64,000 nt of DNA, taken from assembly GCA_041736895.1 (NCBI GenBank), contig JBGSSS010000198.1:4115-68114 (forward strand), in the 5' to 3' direction. A program made the position numbers and the translations under genes. Shown here piece after piece: positions 44,006-53,100 of this stretch. The DNA comes from JANRLT01 sp041736895 (GTDB lineage Bacteria; Planctomycetota; Planctomycetia; Pirellulales; JALHPA01). How positions within the stretch are numbered: position 1 is the first letter of the stretch; every line of letters starts with the position of its first letter. Below the pieces are notes generated by a model. The model was not told the DNA's origin. It saw only the letters and a program-made list of their open reading frames with translations, and made no database searches.

Positions 44006-45007
44006 TTACTTCTTGGCTTCGACCTCGGCACGTGCTTTTTTCAAGACATCGGCCAACAGCACCTTGGCCCCTTTTTGGCGTTTGCTTTCGTCGGCCGCTT
44101 CCATGAAGGTGTAGATTTCGATCGTTTCTTCGGCCGAGACTGGCGGCGTGCCGGTTTTGAAGAACTTGACGATTTCATAGACCAGCGGATCGTAACCCTC
44201 GTACGTGCCGATGTCGCTTTTACCTTTGTCGCCCTTGGCGTGTCCTGAGTAGCCTTTGCCTTCGCGGAAGATGCCGATCCGAACCTCGGGCCATTCGCCG
44301 GTGACTTCGATCTTGCCATCGGCGGTTGTGCCGCGCTGCACCGAGATGCAGCCAGTGCCCATCACGGTGTAAAGCGATTCGACGCCATGAATCCCATACC
44401 AGTAGAGATCGACGTGATGCGATTCCAAGCTCGCAGGACTGCTGGCTTCGCAGTGCGTGATCTTGCCGAGAGTACCCGCGCGTGCGGCGAGTGTCGATTT
44501 GCAGAACCGCAGTGATGACGAGGAAAAAATCGGCACACCGGCGGCTTTGGATTCGTCAAAGATGCGCAGCACATCGGTCAGATTCGCCGCTAGCGGTTTG
44601 TCGATATAGACCGGCTTCTTGGCTTTCAAGACTGGCCGCAATTGTTCCAAGTGAACACGCCCGTCGAGACTTTCAATGAACACAACATCAACTTTCTGCA
44701 CCAACTCGTCGATCGTGTCCACGATCTCGACACCGAGCTTCTTGACATCTTCGGTGAACTTCGGCACCCGGTCGATGCTCGACGGGATATCGGCACTTCC
44801 ACCCGACCAAGCCGCAACGACGCGCACGCCCACGGCCTCGGGTTTCGGTTTCTCCGCGTTCAACGTTTTGGTGAACGCGACGACGTGCGAGGTGTCGAGA
44901 CCGATGATGCCGGCGCGGAGGGGCTTCGTGTTTTCCGGTTCGGCCGCAAAAGCTGATGCCGCAAGGAGGCAAGTAGCAGCAAATAATGAAAATCGCAAGC
45001 CACCCAT
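44006..45007 (-). CDS. Secreted Gfo/Idh/MocA-type oxidoreductase-like protein
   Basis: 333 residues from the ATG at 45007. The signal peptide MGGLRFSLFAATCLLAASAFA predicts export; such leaders are common on planctomycete members of this family. The Rossmann part is ALRAGIIGLDTSHVVAF, a GxxG variant, with VVFIESLDGRVHLEQLRPVL and KKPVYIDKPLAAN containing the catalytic Lys region. The C-terminal alpha/beta part is typical. Members oxidise or epimerise sugars and inositols using NAD. The downstream SGNH hydrolase is on the same strand but separated by repeats. Substrate unknown. Confidence 0.82.
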   Translation of the reverse strand: MGGLRFSLFAATCLLAASAFAAEPENTKPLRAGIIGLDTSHVVAFTKTLNAEKPKPEAVGVRVVAAWSGGSADIPSSIDRVPKFTEDVKKLGVEIVDTIDELVQKVDVVFIESLDGRVHLEQLRPVLKAKKPVYIDKPLAANLTDVLRIFDESKAAGVPIFSSSSLRFCKSTLAARAGTLGKITHCEASSPASLESHHVDLYWYGIHGVESLYTVMGTGCISVQRGTTADGKIEVTGEWPEVRIGIFREGKGYSGHAKGDKGKSDIGTYEGYDPLVYEIVKFFKTGTPPVSAEETIEIYTFMEAADESKRQKGAKVLLADVLKKARAEVEAKK

Positions 45008-45052
45008 AGCACGCACCCAAAGTAAATAGTTGCCGGTCACAGAATCGAAAGA

Positions 45053-45182
45053 AATGCAATTTTGCCGCAAAGAAAACAAGAAAAGCAAAGGGGAGAATGG
45101 TTGAACGTGAAGCTGATTGCTACACGAGCGCCTTCTTTTGTTGTTTTTCTTGTTTTTCTTGTTTTTCTTGCGGCAAAAAGTG
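45053..45182. repeat. Inverted repeat of GCCGCAAAGAAAACAAG family
   Basis: Left arm at 45061-45088 (TTTGCCGCAAAGAAAACAAG then AAAAGC) and right arm at 45133-45178, which reads the complement with extra TTGTTTTTC units ending CTTGCGGCAAAA. It fills the spacer between the SGNH hydrolase stop and the Gfo/Idh/MocA start. The same family occurs at 49905 and 50160. Confidence 0.82.
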
Positions 45183-45187
45183 TATTC

Positions 45188-45877
45188 CTAATTCGCGAGC
45201 ATCTTGAGCATCGTTTCGGCGACAAGCTTGTTCCCGGCTTCGTTCAAGTGGACACGGTCGCCGGTGAGGATGCCTTTTTCCTTGTCCTCGGGATTGTTCT
45301 CCTTGAGGTGATCGACAAACGCTTTGCGCAGATCGCACAGCGGCAGTTTCAATTCCGCGGCGACCTTACGGCTGATGCCGGCATACTCGTCGAGCTTGGC
45401 ATCGAGTTTATTGGCGCCGGCCTTCTTTTCGCCAATCACCGTCGGGGTACAGAGAATGACCTTGGCGCCGGCGGCGGTGCATTTGCCGATTACTTCTTTA
45501 AGACCCTCTTCGAACTTGTCGGGCAAGGTGCCTTTGGCCGGATCGCTTTGGCCGTGCCAGACATCGTTGATGCCGATGTAAATGAAAACAATCGTCGGCT
45601 TCTTGGCGACGACATCCTTCTCGACGCGCTTTTGTAGGTCCGGCACCTTGTTGCCGCTGATCCCAGCGCCGATGATCTCGATTTCCAGGTCCTTGTGCTT
45701 AGACTGAAGTTCTTCCTTGATCTTGGTGACATAGCCGTTTTTCCCTACGCCGCCCTGGGTGATCGAATCGCCGAGGAAGACGATCCGTTCGCCCTTCTTG
45801 AGCGGCACGAGTTCGTCGGCGGAAGAAACATTCAACAGACCAAAGGTCAACAAAGCGGCACAAGCGACTCGCAACAT
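45188..45877 (-). CDS. Secreted SGNH/GDSL hydrolase
   Basis: 229 residues from the ATG at 45877. Signal peptide MLRVACAALLTFGLLNVSSA. Block I GDSITQGGVG holds the nucleophile serine, block II GISGNKVPD, block III GINDVWHG, and block V DRVHLNEAGN holds the catalytic Asp and His. All four SGNH residues are there, so it should be an active esterase, for example a carbohydrate acetyl esterase. The stop lies close to a repeat-built spacer and the gene upstream is not coupled. Family firm, substrate unknown. Confidence 0.88.
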   Translation of the reverse strand: MLRVACAALLTFGLLNVSSADELVPLKKGERIVFLGDSITQGGVGKNGYVTKIKEELQSKHKDLEIEIIGAGISGNKVPDLQKRVEKDVVAKKPTIVFIYIGINDVWHGQSDPAKGTLPDKFEEGLKEVIGKCTAAGAKVILCTPTVIGEKKAGANKLDAKLDEYAGISRKVAAELKLPLCDLRKAFVDHLKENNPEDKEKGILTGDRVHLNEAGNKLVAETMLKMLAN

Positions 45878-46033
45878 GATGGCTCCTCGAAACGGAAAAT
45901 TGGCAAGCAAACTAAATAGCAAGGGTAGTCACACCCGGTTAGCCCCGACGCGCAGCGGAGGGCTTGCCGTCAGAAAAAATCCAGGAGCTATGCTTGTACC
46001 CGGTGGAGCGCAAGATGTCAATTTTCACAAGTG

Positions 46034-46053
46034 GCTTGGGTCTTAACCCAAGC
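46034..46053. repeat. Palindrome GCTTGGGT-CT-TAACCCAAGC
   Basis: Second copy of the hairpin at 39515, also preceded by AGTG. It lies in a 275-bp spacer which also holds an AGCCCCGACGCGCAGCGGAG segment at 45941, perhaps a relative of the CCCTCGCTAACGC repeat on the other strand. No gene in the spacer. Confidence 0.7.
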
Positions 46054-46152
46054 GAGATGAATCCGTAGTAATGCTCTTCGATTCCAAGTGCGTTTGAAAG
46101 AATCAAGTAGTATAATTAACATTAGTACTCAGACTTTATCAAAGGCGGAAAC

Positions 46153-46449
46153 ATGTTTAACGATCCAAACTCGATTATTCCATACATTCCAATTCAGGTG
46201 GCTAAATCACTATCACCGAGACAGCAGTCGGCATTAGCGATGTTTCTGTCTTCTGAGGCCATGCGAATCTCGAAACGAACCATAGCAGCATTAAACCCAG
46301 AATTCACGGAACGAGAAATCGCCCATAAATTCGTCGAGATCCACTACGGCAAAGAGCTTGCCGATGGGATGCGCGAGTGGGAAAAAACGAGAGCCGCTGC
46401 CCGAAACACCGACAGCTCAGAACTTTCGGATAACACTGGCTCCAACTGA
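46153..46449 (+). CDS. Small protein of unknown function
   Basis: 98 residues, ATG at 46153 preceded by AAAGGCGG. Predicted mostly helical: QQSALAMFLSSEAMRISKRT, then LNPEFTEREIAHKFVEIHYG and a short charged tail. There is no signal peptide or membrane segment, and no recognised motif. A good terminator follows the stop, so it is a self-contained single-gene unit. The size and free position would suit a small regulatory or antitoxin-like protein, but no partner gene is next to it. I could not assign a family. Confidence 0.6.
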   Translation: MFNDPNSIIPYIPIQVAKSLSPRQQSALAMFLSSEAMRISKRTIAALNPEFTEREIAHKFVEIHYGKELADGMREWEKTRAAARNTDSSELSDNTGSN

Positions 46450-46466
46450 CCGGACTCGACGCGCGC

Positions 46467-46499
46467 AAAAAAACACCGTGGCGATGAACCACGGTGTTT
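46467..46499. terminator. Intrinsic terminator, bidirectional
   Basis: AAACACCGTGG, loop CGATGAA, CCACGGTGTTT, flanked on the left by an A-run. It lies between the small protein gene and the convergent HTH-receiver gene. Confidence 0.85.
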
Positions 46500-46590
46500 C
46501 GGAGAGCGAATCGTGCGGCGAGAGCACGCGGGTTGGAAGTGCCCGCGGGTGGACAATTGGGAGAGATTCAACGAATCTGGTCCCAGTGTA

Positions 46591-46616
46591 CGCCCTCGCT
46601 AACGCGTCGGGTTGTT
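46591..46616. repeat. CCCTCGCTAACGC repeat, copy 2
   Basis: CGCCCTCGCTAACGCGTCGGGTTGTTA. It touches the stop codon of the HTH-receiver gene; the copy at 3886 lies six bases past the stop of the desaturase-like gene. Confidence 0.6.
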
Positions 46617-47187
46617 AGACCAGTTCCTTGCGGGAACTGATCAGTGTCTTGAGACGTTCGGCGAGCAGGGCTGCGTCGAACGGCTTCTTGAATGTTTCGT
46701 TGATCGTCGAACGATCGAAGCTGGTCGAGCTGCCGTCATCGGGCAACAGCGCGATCAGGATCGTGTCCGAGTATTCCGCATTGCGGCGGAGGTTCTGACA
46801 GATTTGCAGAGCTTCGATCCGGCCGATCGAGAAGTCCACAATGATGCAGTCAGGGTGGAAGCTTTCGGCTTGGATGCCGGCTTCGAAGCCGCTGGCGGCC
46901 ACGGCCACCTTGAACGACTTCTCCATCGGCAATTGGCGCTTCAGGTTCTCGATCAAGACCGTGTCTTGACCGACGACCAGCACCTTGGCCATGGCTTCGT
47001 CTTCGAGATCGCCCAGGGGCATCCCGTGTTCCTTGAGGAACTTGATCAGATATTCGCGGGGAATCCGGCGGTCTTGCGAACCGGGAATCCGATAACCGCG
47101 GAGGCGGCCCGAGTCGAACCATTTGCTTACGGTCCGGGGGGCAACCTTACAGATCTTGGCGACCTGTCCAGTAGTGAAAACCTTCAT
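46615..47187 (-). CDS. HTH (excisionase/MerR-type) and receiver-like regulator
   Basis: 190 residues from the ATG at 47187 (MKVFTTGQ). The N-terminal domain (about 1-60) is a MerR/excisionase helix-turn-helix: GQVAKICKVAPRTVSKWFDSG. The C-terminal domain (about 65-185) has the receiver fold with AKVLVVGQDTVLIENL, CIIVDFSIGR (phospho-Asp conserved) and FKKPFD (conserved Lys). The usual acidic pair at the start of receivers (DD or DE) is replaced by G-Q-D, so phosphorylation may be weak or absent. The domain order HTH first, receiver last is reversed relative to normal response regulators. No kinase gene is nearby. Confidence 0.85.
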   Translation of the reverse strand: MKVFTTGQVAKICKVAPRTVSKWFDSGRLRGYRIPGSQDRRIPREYLIKFLKEHGMPLGDLEDEAMAKVLVVGQDTVLIENLKRQLPMEKSFKVAVAASGFEAGIQAESFHPDCIIVDFSIGRIEALQICQNLRRNAEYSDTILIALLPDDGSSTSFDRSTINETFKKPFDAALLAERLKTLISSRKELV

Positions 47188-47956
47188 CGCAGGCTCTCCG
47201 TGTCTTCTTCCAAATTGTTTTTGCGGGAGTGATCGTCGCCATTGGCCAAGCGACAAACACATCATCGGCTCCTAGGCGCGGTTGCGACTTCCCTGCGGGG
47301 GGAAACGCGGATGTCCACTGCGGGGGCAGTTTCGATCACCATGCCAACTGGGTAAGAGCTGACGAAAAATGCTTCTCTCGGGCCGTGGTCTGATCCCTCT
47401 GACCCGCGCCACTTATCGACACATCGTCACACCGGTGATCCAGGCTTTGGGGATAATCGAAGCGGGAGGAAGTTTCGTTACAACCTCGGCTCGACTCGAT
47501 CCCTACAACCGTCACAGTCGTTGCCAACCATCACGGCAACGCTGCGGACACCTGTGCGACCAACTTGGAAGTTCAATCGAGAGAGCGCGTCCCGTGACGC
47601 CCGACACTCCGTTTGGCAGGACCCCCCTGCAGCTTGGCTCTTGACGGGGCATTCGTTTGGTCTGCTCGAAAGCAGAGGGAGCGAATTCGTCGCCAGCGCA
47701 AACCTTCCGTAAGTTACTTTCGATTCTTCGGGGGGGAGGACTTTAAGGAGATTCGCGTATTATGCGGCTTGCAACGAAAAGCCCGGTATTTGCGGCGTTT
47801 TCACGGCGTTGTTCGGCGATATTTTTCCTACGGTGTGGGTTCGCGCTTGGTTCAGTGGGGTGTTGCTAGCGAGAAAATCGTTGGCATTTCGCTGAAGTTT
47901 TGGGGAGAATTTGAAGCAACGTTATTGAATCGATTGTTCGACAAGGAATTCGTCTC
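47188..47956. other. Long spacer, no gene recognised
   Basis: 769 bases upstream of the HTH-receiver gene and of the next plus-strand gene. Open frames (for example plus 47613-47960) overlap the next start and lack any motif or leader. No repeats of the families found elsewhere were seen. It must hold the promoters of the two flanking divergent genes. Confidence 0.5.
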
Positions 47957-48667
47957 ATGAAAATCATTGCTCCCTGCAAGTCATCTTCGCTGTTAGTAGT
48001 CTGCATTGGCACGATGCTTATAGTTCAATCATTGCACGCCGCCGAGCCAACGGAGGCCGAGATCAAAGCATTGATCGAGCAATTGGCGTCGCCGAATGCA
48101 GCCCCCAAAGTGCAAGGTCCAGATGCTGTGTATCCAAAGAATTACGACAAAAAAGCACAAGCAAAAGTTTGGGAAGCTTATCGTAAATTGGAAAAGCTTG
48201 GACCAATCGCACTTGAACAACTTGCTCAAAATATTGATGACGAGCGATACAGTCTCACGGGTGATGGCGGAGCAGCTGATGATAATTTTAATGTCGGTTT
48301 CCTTTGTCGCTGGATTCTGGAGCAACAGATTTGCCCGTTTGAAAAAACTGTATATGGCGAAGGATATACACGCGGGCACCCCCAGAACCGTGTCGTCGAA
48401 GGTCTGCGTGGCAAACCTCCTCTGCGGCCAGATTTCATCAGCTATCTCAGCAAAAATCCAGAACAAGCTAAACAATGGGCTAAAAGAGCGCGGATGATGG
48501 ATTTGCGACTTATCCAACTATCTGCATTAGAATGGATGATCGCCGAAGAAGAAAAAGATCCCAAAACTTACGATGAAGTAGAGCGAACAGCACTCAAGGT
48601 ATTGCAAAGAGAAATGGCATGGTCAAACTCAGCGCTGCATTCCAAGAAGTGGTTTCTATCTAAGTAA
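47957..48667 (+). CDS. Secreted protein with HEAT-like helical region
   Basis: 236 residues. Signal peptide MKIIAPCKSSSLLVVCIGTM, ending near SLHA-AEP. The mature part begins with EAEIKALIEQLASPNAAPK, typical of the HEAT-like leads found in planctomycete cell-envelope proteins, then the helices AQAKVWEAYRKLEKLGPIALEQL. Later parts read FLCRWILEQQICPF and LRLIQLSALEWMIAEEEKD. No catalytic motif seen. Codon use looks AT-richer than the flanking genes (many AAA and TAT codons), so it may be less highly expressed or acquired. Stands alone. Confidence 0.65.
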   Translation: MKIIAPCKSSSLLVVCIGTMLIVQSLHAAEPTEAEIKALIEQLASPNAAPKVQGPDAVYPKNYDKKAQAKVWEAYRKLEKLGPIALEQLAQNIDDERYSLTGDGGAADDNFNVGFLCRWILEQQICPFEKTVYGEGYTRGHPQNRVVEGLRGKPPLRPDFISYLSKNPEQAKQWAKRARMMDLRLIQLSALEWMIAEEEKDPKTYDEVERTALKVLQREMAWSNSALHSKKWFLSK

Positions 48668-48770
48668 GCGGTTTCAAGTGAACCCTACGGCTCATTCCGC
48701 TCTCTCTAGGATTTCAGTATCCTGAGACATTAACTGCTGGGGCAAATCACATACTCATATTACACTGCGA

Positions 48771-49589
48771 ATGTCCGTCCGGCCCGACAATCTTGATCTT
48801 GGCGAGGTGCCGGATGATGAGACGCTTGAAGCAGCTGTCGTAGCCGCGATTCCTGCTGAGCCGGGGCGACGTAGCGAACTCCGCGAAGGCCTCCGCGCCA
48901 GCATTCCCGTCATCATTGCTTCATCGCCGTTCGGTTTGCTGTTCGGAGCCAAGGCCGTCGAGCAGGGGATGAGTGTTGGCGAGGCGACGCTGTTCAGCGC
49001 CGCGGTTTACGGCGGCGCGAGTCAGATGGTGGGGCTCGATCTGTTTGGAGAGCGGGTCGCGCCGTGGCTGATCGTGTTGTCGATCTTCGCGGTCAATTTT
49101 CGGCATGTGCTTTATTCGGCCGCCGTGGGCCAAAAAATCGCGCACTGGCCGTTCTTGGAACAGATGTTCGCGTTCTTTTTTCTCGTTGATCCGCAGTACG
49201 CCGAAAGCGAACGCCGCGCGGCATCGGGCCGCACGCTGACATTTGTCTGGTATTTGTGCATGGCGCTGCCGGTCTATGTGCTCTGGATCGCCAGTGCGGC
49301 GATTGGCGGGACGTTTGGCAAGCTGATCACCAATCCCGAAGCGATTGGGCTCGATTACTTGCTGCCGATTTATTTCCTCAGCCTCGTGATGGGCTTTCGC
49401 AAGCGGCCATTGTGGTTGCCGTTGGTGTTGGTCAGCGGCGGTGTGGCTTTGCTCGCGGTGAAATATGTCGGCTCGCCTTGGCATGTTTCGATCGGTGCCG
49501 CGGCAGGGATTCTTTTCGCCGCGCTGATGCCGCCAAAAGAAAGCGAAGAAGCGCAGCCCACAGAGAATCCCACACAGGAACCGGCATGA
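48771..49589 (+). CDS. azlC: Branched-chain amino acid exporter subunit AzlC
   Basis: 272 residues. The N-terminal 40 residues are hydrophilic; then five to six membrane segments follow. Recognised by SIPVIIASSPFGLLFGAKAVEQG near the start, AAVYGGASQMVGLDLFG and LSIFAVNFRHVLYSAAVG, all conserved in AzlC (YgaZ). The YgaZH/AzlCD pair exports valine, isoleucine and related compounds. The azlD start overlaps its stop (ATGA). Confidence 0.93.
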   Translation: MSVRPDNLDLGEVPDDETLEAAVVAAIPAEPGRRSELREGLRASIPVIIASSPFGLLFGAKAVEQGMSVGEATLFSAAVYGGASQMVGLDLFGERVAPWLIVLSIFAVNFRHVLYSAAVGQKIAHWPFLEQMFAFFFLVDPQYAESERRAASGRTLTFVWYLCMALPVYVLWIASAAIGGTFGKLITNPEAIGLDYLLPIYFLSLVMGFRKRPLWLPLVLVSGGVALLAVKYVGSPWHVSIGAAAGILFAALMPPKESEEAQPTENPTQEPA

Positions 49590-49879
49590 CGACGACCGTT
49601 GGAATTATTCTCGCGGCCGGCTGCGCGACGTACCTGACCCGCTGCGGCGGGCATTTGGTGCTGTCACGTTTCCGCAGCATCCCCCCGCGCGTGCAAGCCG
49701 CGCTTGATGCGGTCCCGGCCGCGGTGTTGACGACACTCATCGCGCCATATCTACTGAAGGCCGGCCCCGCGGAAGCCGGCGCGCTCGTCGCTGGAGTTCT
49801 GATCTCACTACGCGGCGGGTTGATGACGACGTTTCTTGGGGCGACGGCGATCTTGATCGCACTCCGTAACACGTTGTAG
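49586..49879 (+). CDS. azlD: Branched-chain amino acid exporter subunit AzlD
   Basis: 97 residues, ATG at 49586 overlapping the azlC stop. Three membrane segments with the AzlD core: ATYLTRCGGHLVLSRF, then RVQAALDAVPAAVLTTLIAP and GVLISLRGGLMTTFLGA. It is the small partner that completes the exporter with AzlC. No regulator (such as an AzlB/Lrp-type gene) lies next to the pair. Confidence 0.92.
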   Translation: MTTTVGIILAAGCATYLTRCGGHLVLSRFRSIPPRVQAALDAVPAAVLTTLIAPYLLKAGPAEAGALVAGVLISLRGGLMTTFLGATAILIALRNTL

Positions 49880-49892
49880 GCCGCAAGAGAAA

Positions 49893-50198
49893 AATGCAAA
49901 TGCGATTCTGCCGCAAAGAAAGCAAAAATAACAAAGAAGAGACTTTAAAATTTCCCGGAGCGAGGTATTTGAAGGTTGGAATAATAGATGCTTAACACTT
50001 ACCAGCCAATTTAGAAAATGTATTTGCCAAATAAGAACGTACTCCGGGGACACAGGCAGAAGAATGTTTCTGAACCATTCTCTTGCCTTCATTTCTGCCA
50101 ATCGCTAGCGAGCGAAAAAACTTAGGCGTAAAGCATTGTAAACAGAGTCTTTTGCATTTCTTTGCTTTTTTTGTTTTCTTTGCGGCAAAATTGCATTT
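49893..50198. repeat. Composite nested inverted repeat
   Basis: This 317-bp spacer without a gene has outer inverted arms of the GCCGCAAAGAAAGCAAAAA family at 49893-49938 and 50151-50196. Between them lies a smaller inverted element of the AGGCAGAAGAATG family (50053-50099), the same as the hairpin at 20071. So one palindromic family is nested inside another. The right arm reaches the smc stop codon. Confidence 0.82.
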
Positions 50199-53100
50199 AA
50201 GCCGCGTCGCTTTCGGCGTCGGCTTGCTTTTGCGCCGTGATCCGGATTTCGCCGTTGTCGCTGACGTCTTCGAAACGGACGGAGACGCGTTTGCTGATGC
50301 CGGACTCTTGCATCGTGACGCCGTAGAGCGTCTGGCCGCAGGCCATTGTCTTTTTGGAGTGCGTCACGACGATGAACTGCGTCCAGTTCAAGAACTCGCG
50401 CAGCACGCCGACGAATCGCTCGATGTTTGCTTCGTCGAGCGCTGCATCGACTTCGTCGAGAACGCAGAACGGGCTCGGGCGGCTGCGGAAAATCGAAAGC
50501 AGCAGCGCGACGCAGGTCAGCGTCTTTTCACCGCCGCTGAGGAGCGAGATATTGCGCGGTTCCTTGCCCGGCGGGCGGGCGACGATTTCGATGCCGCTTT
50601 CGAGGATGTCCATTCCTTCTTCGAGAATGATATCCGCGCGGCCGCCGCCGAACAGTTTGCGGAACAGCGATTGAAAATGTTCTTTGACCTGTTCCAGCGT
50701 TTCAATAAATAGCCGTCGACTGTCGGCGTTGATCTTGTGGATGATCTGCTCGAGCGAGGCCTTGGCTTTGCTGAGGTCTTGAAACTGCGTGCTCAGGTTT
50801 TCGTAGCGCCCTTCAAGCTCATCAGCTTCTTGCAACGCTTCCAGATTCACCCCGCCAAGGTTCGTCAGCTTGCGGCGCAGGTCATTGATCTCTTCGTCAA
50901 CCGCGGTGCGCTCGCGAGCTTCTTCCTCGGTAGGGGCCAAGTTGTGCTGCGAGAGTTCGATCTGATAATCTTCGCGCAATCGATCTTCGAGTGTCGCTCG
51001 TTCGAGGCGTAATGTTTCGGCGGCGAGTTCGCGCATGTGAAGTTTTTCTTCGATCTTGCGGGCTTTCGCGCGGGAACGCTGAGCTTCTTGCTGCAAGGTA
51101 AGCCGCTCTTGCCGCAACGCTTCGCGCTCGGCGATCCAGCCACTCGTCTCGCCGGAAAAGGCCTCTTTTTCCAGGTAAAGATGCGCCAGTTGCTGTTCTG
51201 CCGCGAGGATCGCCCCTTCGGCCGCATCGATGCGCTGCGTCGTCGCAACGACTTGGTCGCGGAGTTCCGTCAGGCCGCGCTGGCGTTCCATCCGGTCGGA
51301 TTCGAACTGCCGCAACTGCCGTGACAAGTTCTCCACCTGCTGCTCACTGCGGGCCAACTCGACTTTCACGCCGAGGGCTTCGCGATTGCGCGTCTGGCGG
51401 GCTTCTTCGAGTTGATCGAGCCGGCGGCTGTTTTCCTGCGCACGCGCTTCGGCTTGCGCAAGAGCGAGTTGCAACTGGTCTAAACGAGTGCGTGCCAGAG
51501 TGCGCGTTTGGATCACTTGTTGGCTTTGCTCGGCCGCGGAACTCGCGTCGCTGCTTAGGGCGCGGTACTGTTCGTCGAGTTGACGATGCCGTTGTTCTTC
51601 GGCACTTGCACGCGAGCGAATTTCAGAAAGTTGCTGATCCGCGGCGCGGGACTCGGTTTCGATTTTGTGCGTTTCGGCTTCGTACGCCGCGAGTTGTTCT
51701 TCGAGCGACTTGCCTTGGGCTGTCAGCTGTGTCAACGCGTTTTCTTGAGTGGCGAGGTCGGACTTCAACGCCCGCAATTCGCTGCGCCGCGAGATCAAAC
51801 CGCTGGCCGCCGCGGTTTGCCCGACGCTGATCGCGCCATGCGGCCAGACGATTTCACCGCGTTTGGTCACGAGCTTCGGCAGCGCGACAGGGTCTGCCGG
51901 TAGATTGGAACGAGTGACGTAACTGCTCGGGTGTGCTACGCCGGTCAAGACAATCGAGAGCTCGCTGTTTTGGTCAGGCTCGCTACGTTCGACTCCGGCC
52001 ACCCTGTAACTTTGTTCCGCACCGGTCGCTTGCTCACGCAGCCAATCCCGCCGCAATTGCAGGGCGGTGGCTAAATCTTCGACGAGCCATGTGTTGGCGA
52101 GCAACCGCTGCGCCAGGCCGCGATGCTCCGGCGCACTTTCAACCAACCGGTCTAGCGGCCCGATGACGCCAGGCGTTTCGGAGCGAAGCAAAAACTCGGC
52201 GGCCAAGGTTGGTGCGATGCTGTGTTGGGAATCGAGCGGCAAGAATGTCACCCGGCCTTGCCAGGATGCCGCCGCTTCCGCGAGTTGTTCCTCAAATGCA
52301 GTCGTTGATTCAAAAATCAGACTTTGCGAGTCGCCGGCCAGCACCGCTTCGAGAATCGGCGCGTATTCGATGCTGGTTTGCAACAAATCGGCGACCATTC
52401 CTCGCACCGCCCCGAACGGTCCGTTGGGTTCGTTGGCCGCGAGTTGCAGGACGCTCTTCACGCCCGCATCCACGCCTTCGAGTTGGGCTTCCCATTCCGA
52501 GAGCAGAGCAGCGCGGGCGGATTGCCGCGCGTGGGTTTCTTGTTGTTGGGCCAGCTCACGCTGTTGCTGGGCGAGCGCTTTGCGAGTTTCATTCAAGCGC
52601 TGCCGCGCGGCGACAAGTTCCTGCTGCAGCGCGTGCGATGCTTCGACGGACTTGGTGCGCTCCAGTTGCAATTCAGCAAAGGCGGCCTGCGATTGCTCGC
52701 GTTGACTGGCGATTTCCGCCAGACGCCGCAAGCATTTCTCGCGGCGTTCTTCGCTGCGGGCCAGTTGGGCTTCGAGAGCCGAGATCTCATTGGCGAGCGC
52801 CGCACCCGCTCGCATTTGCTCCAGGTAGCTCGTGCGCTGCTGTTCATTTTCGGCACGGAGTTGGTCAGCTTGGTGATTTAGCGTCGTCAGCGAGCGCTCT
52901 TCATCGGCCAGGCGCTGGCGCAATTCACGTTGCTTAGCGGCCGCGGTTTCCAGGGCTTCGCGGCTTTCGACGATCGTGCCATCGAGGTCGCCGGCCTTGG
53001 TCGAGAGCGTGATTGCTTGGCGACGATCGCGGCCGAGAACTTCGGCCAAATCGTGTGCGCGGCCGCGGTCAAGTTCGACGTGCGCCTCGAGCGAGAGGAT

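Noticed and set aside
47613..47960. 115-codon frame upstream of the secreted HEAT-like protein
   Set aside because: It overlaps the start of the next gene by four bases but has no motif or leader.
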